DNA from: Planctomycetales bacterium
Lineage (GTDB): Bacteria; Planctomycetota; SZUA-567
Assembly (NCBI GenBank): GCA_025997475.1
Contig: BNUQ01000017.1
Span: forward strand, 1 to 33,917
Length of the DNA: 33,917 nucleotides
Direction: 5' to 3'
Shown here: positions 32,055 to 33,917 of the stretch, piece by piece
How the letters are laid out: every line of letters starts with the position of its first letter
Numbering within the stretch: the stretch's first letter is position 1
The notes under the pieces: generated by a model
What the model saw: only the letters and a program-made list of their open reading frames with translations
Told to the model about the DNA's origin: nothing
Database searches by the model: none
Program-made: the position numbers and the translations under genes

Positions 32055-33581
32055 ATGAAAAATATAATTACCGCGATTGACGTCGGCTCGACTTCGATGC
32101 GGATGCGCGTGGTGGATTTTTCGCCGAACGGCAAGGGGAAAATCGTCGAAGAATTGGTTTATCCGGTCGCGACCGGACGCGACACTTTCGCCGACCGCAA
32201 AATTTCCGCCAAGACGTTGCGGGCGCTGTGCGGCGGCTTGCGCCAATTCGCCGAGCTTAGCCGCGAGTATCGGGCGGAAAACGTGCGCGCCGTCGCCACC
32301 AGCGCCTTGCGCGAAGCCGAAAACAAAGACATCGTCATCGACCGCATCTGGCACGAAAGCGGCGTCCGCCTCGACGTGCTCGACAACATCGAAGAAGGAC
32401 GCCTCATCTGCCAACTGCTCCTGCCGTTTTTGCGCCAAAATTTGGCGAAGAGCAAGAGACCGGTTTTGTTTATGGAACTCGGCGGCGGCGGCACGGTGTC
32501 GATGTTGTTGCGGCAGGAAAAAATTTTGCGCGCCAACTATCGCCGTCTCGGCACGACCCGTTTTTCGCTGTTGCACGGCTTCGCCGACAACGACCAGTTC
32601 GGCGAAAATTTAGTGCGCAACGCGGTCAATTCTTTGCTGGCGCAATTCGAGGAATTTCCGATTGGCGAGTGCGTTCTGCTCAATCAGCCGTTGCGGAAAC
32701 TCATCGCCGGCACCAATGAAAAAGCCGCAATTCCGGGCGGCTACGTGTTGACCGCCGCCGAACTCCGCCGTCGCCTCGACCTTTTCAACGACAATCCCGA
32801 AACGGCGGCGGAAAAATTAGCCGTTACCACCGACGAAGCCGCGACGCTGTTGCCGACGTTGATGATTGTCAATTACCTTTGCAAAAAATTGAAATTGGCG
32901 AAGTGCTACCTCATCGGCGCGGACTTGTTGGACGCGGTGCAAAGCGATATGTATTCGACCTCGCGCGGCAAAAATCCGGTGCAGGAATTCAGCGCCCAAA
33001 GTTTGCTTTCGGCGCGCGGCGTCGGCGAAAAATACAACTACGACGAAAAACACGCGCTCGCGGTGGCGATGTTGGCGACGCAACTCTTCGACGAACTCGC
33101 GGCGTATTTGGATTTGACCGAGCGCGACCGGTTGTTATTGGAAGCGGCGGCGACGTTGCACGATGTCGGCTCGTATATCAGCGACGAGGCGCACCACAAA
33201 CATTCGTTCTACATTATTCAGTGGTCGGAAATTTTGGGCGTGAATCGCGCCGAGCGCGGCTTGATTGCGATGATTGCCCGCTATCACCGCAAAGCCGCGC
33301 CGCTGTCGTCGCACGAGGATTATATGAAATTGAATCTCGCCGACCGGTTGCGGGTGACGAAAATGGCGGCGTTGTTGCGGTTGGCGGACGCCCTCGACCA
33401 CGCGCATTTACAGAACATCAAAAAAGTCGGCGTGAAAATTCAGGACGATTTATTGTTGGCAACGGCGCGAAGCCGCGGCGACAGCACGATAGAACAACAG
33501 GCGTTCAAGGACAAAAGCGCGCTGTTCACCGCCGTTACCGGTCTGCGCGCGGAGTTGCGCGTCAAAACGGGGGTGGAGTAA
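32055..33581 (+). CDS. Ppx/GppA-family phosphatase with C-terminal HD domain
   Basis: Ppx/GppA enzymes release phosphate from polyphosphate or convert pppGpp to ppGpp, linking phosphate storage with the stringent response. The 508-residue protein has the actin-like ATPase fold: TAIDVGSTSMRMRVVDF (phosphate 1), VATSALREAENKD with the probable catalytic Glu, NIEEGRLI, and MELGGGGTVSMLL, where the canonical motif is DIGGGSTE. The second half carries an HD-like helical domain (LEAAATLHDVGSYISDEA, HHKHSFYII, IARYHRK), as in long Ppx proteins. ATG 32055 is preferred to ATG 32049 because GGGAG lies 6 nt before it. Which substrate is used cannot be told; the ELGGGGT variant makes catalysis slightly uncertain. 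Confidence 0.88.
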   Translation: MKNIITAIDVGSTSMRMRVVDFSPNGKGKIVEELVYPVATGRDTFADRKISAKTLRALCGGLRQFAELSREYRAENVRAVATSALREAENKDIVIDRIWHESGVRLDVLDNIEEGRLICQLLLPFLRQNLAKSKRPVLFMELGGGGTVSMLLRQEKILRANYRRLGTTRFSLLHGFADNDQFGENLVRNAVNSLLAQFEEFPIGECVLLNQPLRKLIAGTNEKAAIPGGYVLTAAELRRRLDLFNDNPETAAEKLAVTTDEAATLLPTLMIVNYLCKKLKLAKCYLIGADLLDAVQSDMYSTSRGKNPVQEFSAQSLLSARGVGEKYNYDEKHALAVAMLATQLFDELAAYLDLTERDRLLLEAAATLHDVGSYISDEAHHKHSFYIIQWSEILGVNRAERGLIAMIARYHRKAAPLSSHEDYMKLNLADRLRVTKMAALLRLADALDHAHLQNIKKVGVKIQDDLLLATARSRGDSTIEQQAFKDKSALFTAVTGLRAELRVKTGVE

Positions 33582-33641
33582 AGTCATTTGATGCAAAAAT
33601 CAGAACACTAAGAACCTATCCGTATCTCGGACAATCAGCCG

Positions 33642-33661
33642 TTTGCCCCGTAGGGGCAAAA
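33642..33661. terminator. TTTGCCCCGTAGGGGCAAAA palindrome after the Ppx/GppA gene
   Basis: A perfect TTTGCCCC/GGGGCAAA stem with a short GTA loop, 60 bp past the stop. It could terminate transcription or be a mobile palindrome; no long T run follows. Confidence 0.45.
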
Positions 33662-33697
33662 TGTCGGTAGAAACACCGCCGCCACGGGGACGCCCAG

Positions 33698-33917
33698 AAG
33701 AACAGAGTTGGTAGTTTTTAGTTGGTAGTCGGTAGTTTTGGAGTTTTTATTGTCAAAGTCGCAAGCGCACGCGAAGCGAATTTTTGCCAAAAGAACAGAG
33801 TTGGTAGTTTTTAGTTGGTAGTCGGTAGTTTTGGAGTTTTTATTGTCAAAGTCGCAAGCGCACGCGAAGCGAATTTTTGCCAAAAGAACAGAGTTGGTAG
33901 TTTTTAGTTGGTAGTCG
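33698..33917. repeat. 93-bp tandem repeat, continuing past the window edge
   Basis: Units starting at 33698, 33791 and 33884 are identical where visible (2.4 copies). Each unit has an internal 7-bp rhythm (GTTGGTA, GTTTTTA, GTTGGTA, GTCGGTA), then TTATTGTCAAAGTCGC and a CGCACGCGAAGCGAA segment also seen near 22102 and in other heptamer regions. The period is a multiple of 3, so an open frame crosses it on the minus strand, but it has no start signal or family features. Confidence 0.85.

Noticed and set aside
33635..33883. Minus-strand open frame encoding a repeated peptide
   Set aside because: It exists because the 93-bp tandem unit is a multiple of 3; it has no ribosome-binding site or family similarity, and its sequence is intergenic repeat.

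Overview
The window looks like chromosomal DNA from a Gram-negative (diderm) bacterium. It encodes LPS inner-core heptose synthesis (HldD), a WecA-type polyprenyl-phosphate sugar-1-phosphate transferase, an OpgB-type phosphoglycerol transferase, DgkA, PssA and Psd (phosphatidylethanolamine synthesis), and exported proteins with signal peptides. DapL (LL-diaminopimelate aminotransferase) together with a DUF4954-type beta-helix protein suggests a PVC-like (Lentisphaerae/Verrucomicrobia), spirochaete-like or Fibrobacter/Bacteroidetes-like lineage. This placement is tentative; no rRNA is present. The coding DNA is GC-rich, with very frequent 'cgccg' strings.

Layout. 1-1.7 kb: 3'-truncated glyA, a tRNA with a CAU anticodon (Ile2 type) and a yefM/yoeB-like toxin-antitoxin pair, all on the minus strand. 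2.0-7.5 kb: wecA-like (+), then an exported proline-rich protein, dnaN and a GH57-like protein (-). 7.8-11.2 kb: a YkgJ-type cysteine-cluster protein, pssA, psd and hldD (-), an envelope lipid/LPS group. 11.6-17.8 kb (+): a gene remnant, a HIT protein, prmC, a decayed YafQ-like toxin, an opgB homologue interrupted at a 13-G tract, dgkA and dapL. 18.2-23.1 kb (-): metN, vapC, vapB, typA and an exported protein of unknown function. 23.3-25.1 kb: fumC (+) converging with a small membrane-anchored protein (-). 25.6-31.4 kb (-): an HtrA-like protease, a PglK-like ABC exporter, smpB and a DUF4954 protein. 32.0-33.6 kb (+): a Ppx/GppA-HD protein, then a 93-bp tandem repeat running off the end.

Two themes stand out. 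First, opgB and dgkA overlap by 4 bp. OpgB-type enzymes take head groups from phosphatidylglycerol and release diacylglycerol, and DgkA recycles that diacylglycerol. The opgB frame is broken exactly at a G13 homopolymer and would be restored by 11 or 14 G, so this envelope-modification operon is a strong candidate for slipped-strand phase variation.

Second, nearly every intergenic space is packed with repeats: 7-bp periodic arrays in inverted pairs at gene ends, a 290-bp multi-hairpin element, a composite element bounded by GCTCTATTCAATTGCC inverted ends, a 163-bp full-length foldback (MITE-like) element, a CACAGAG/CCACGAAT element and a CCCAGGGT hairpin pair. In several of these families copies differ by paired changes that keep the stems intact, which points to selection for folded DNA or RNA. 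Three toxin-antitoxin loci at different stages are present: an apparently intact yefM/yoeB-like pair, a vapBC pair bracketed by a 45-bp duplication of the typA 3' end, and an orphan yafQ-like gene with two catalytic-site substitutions.
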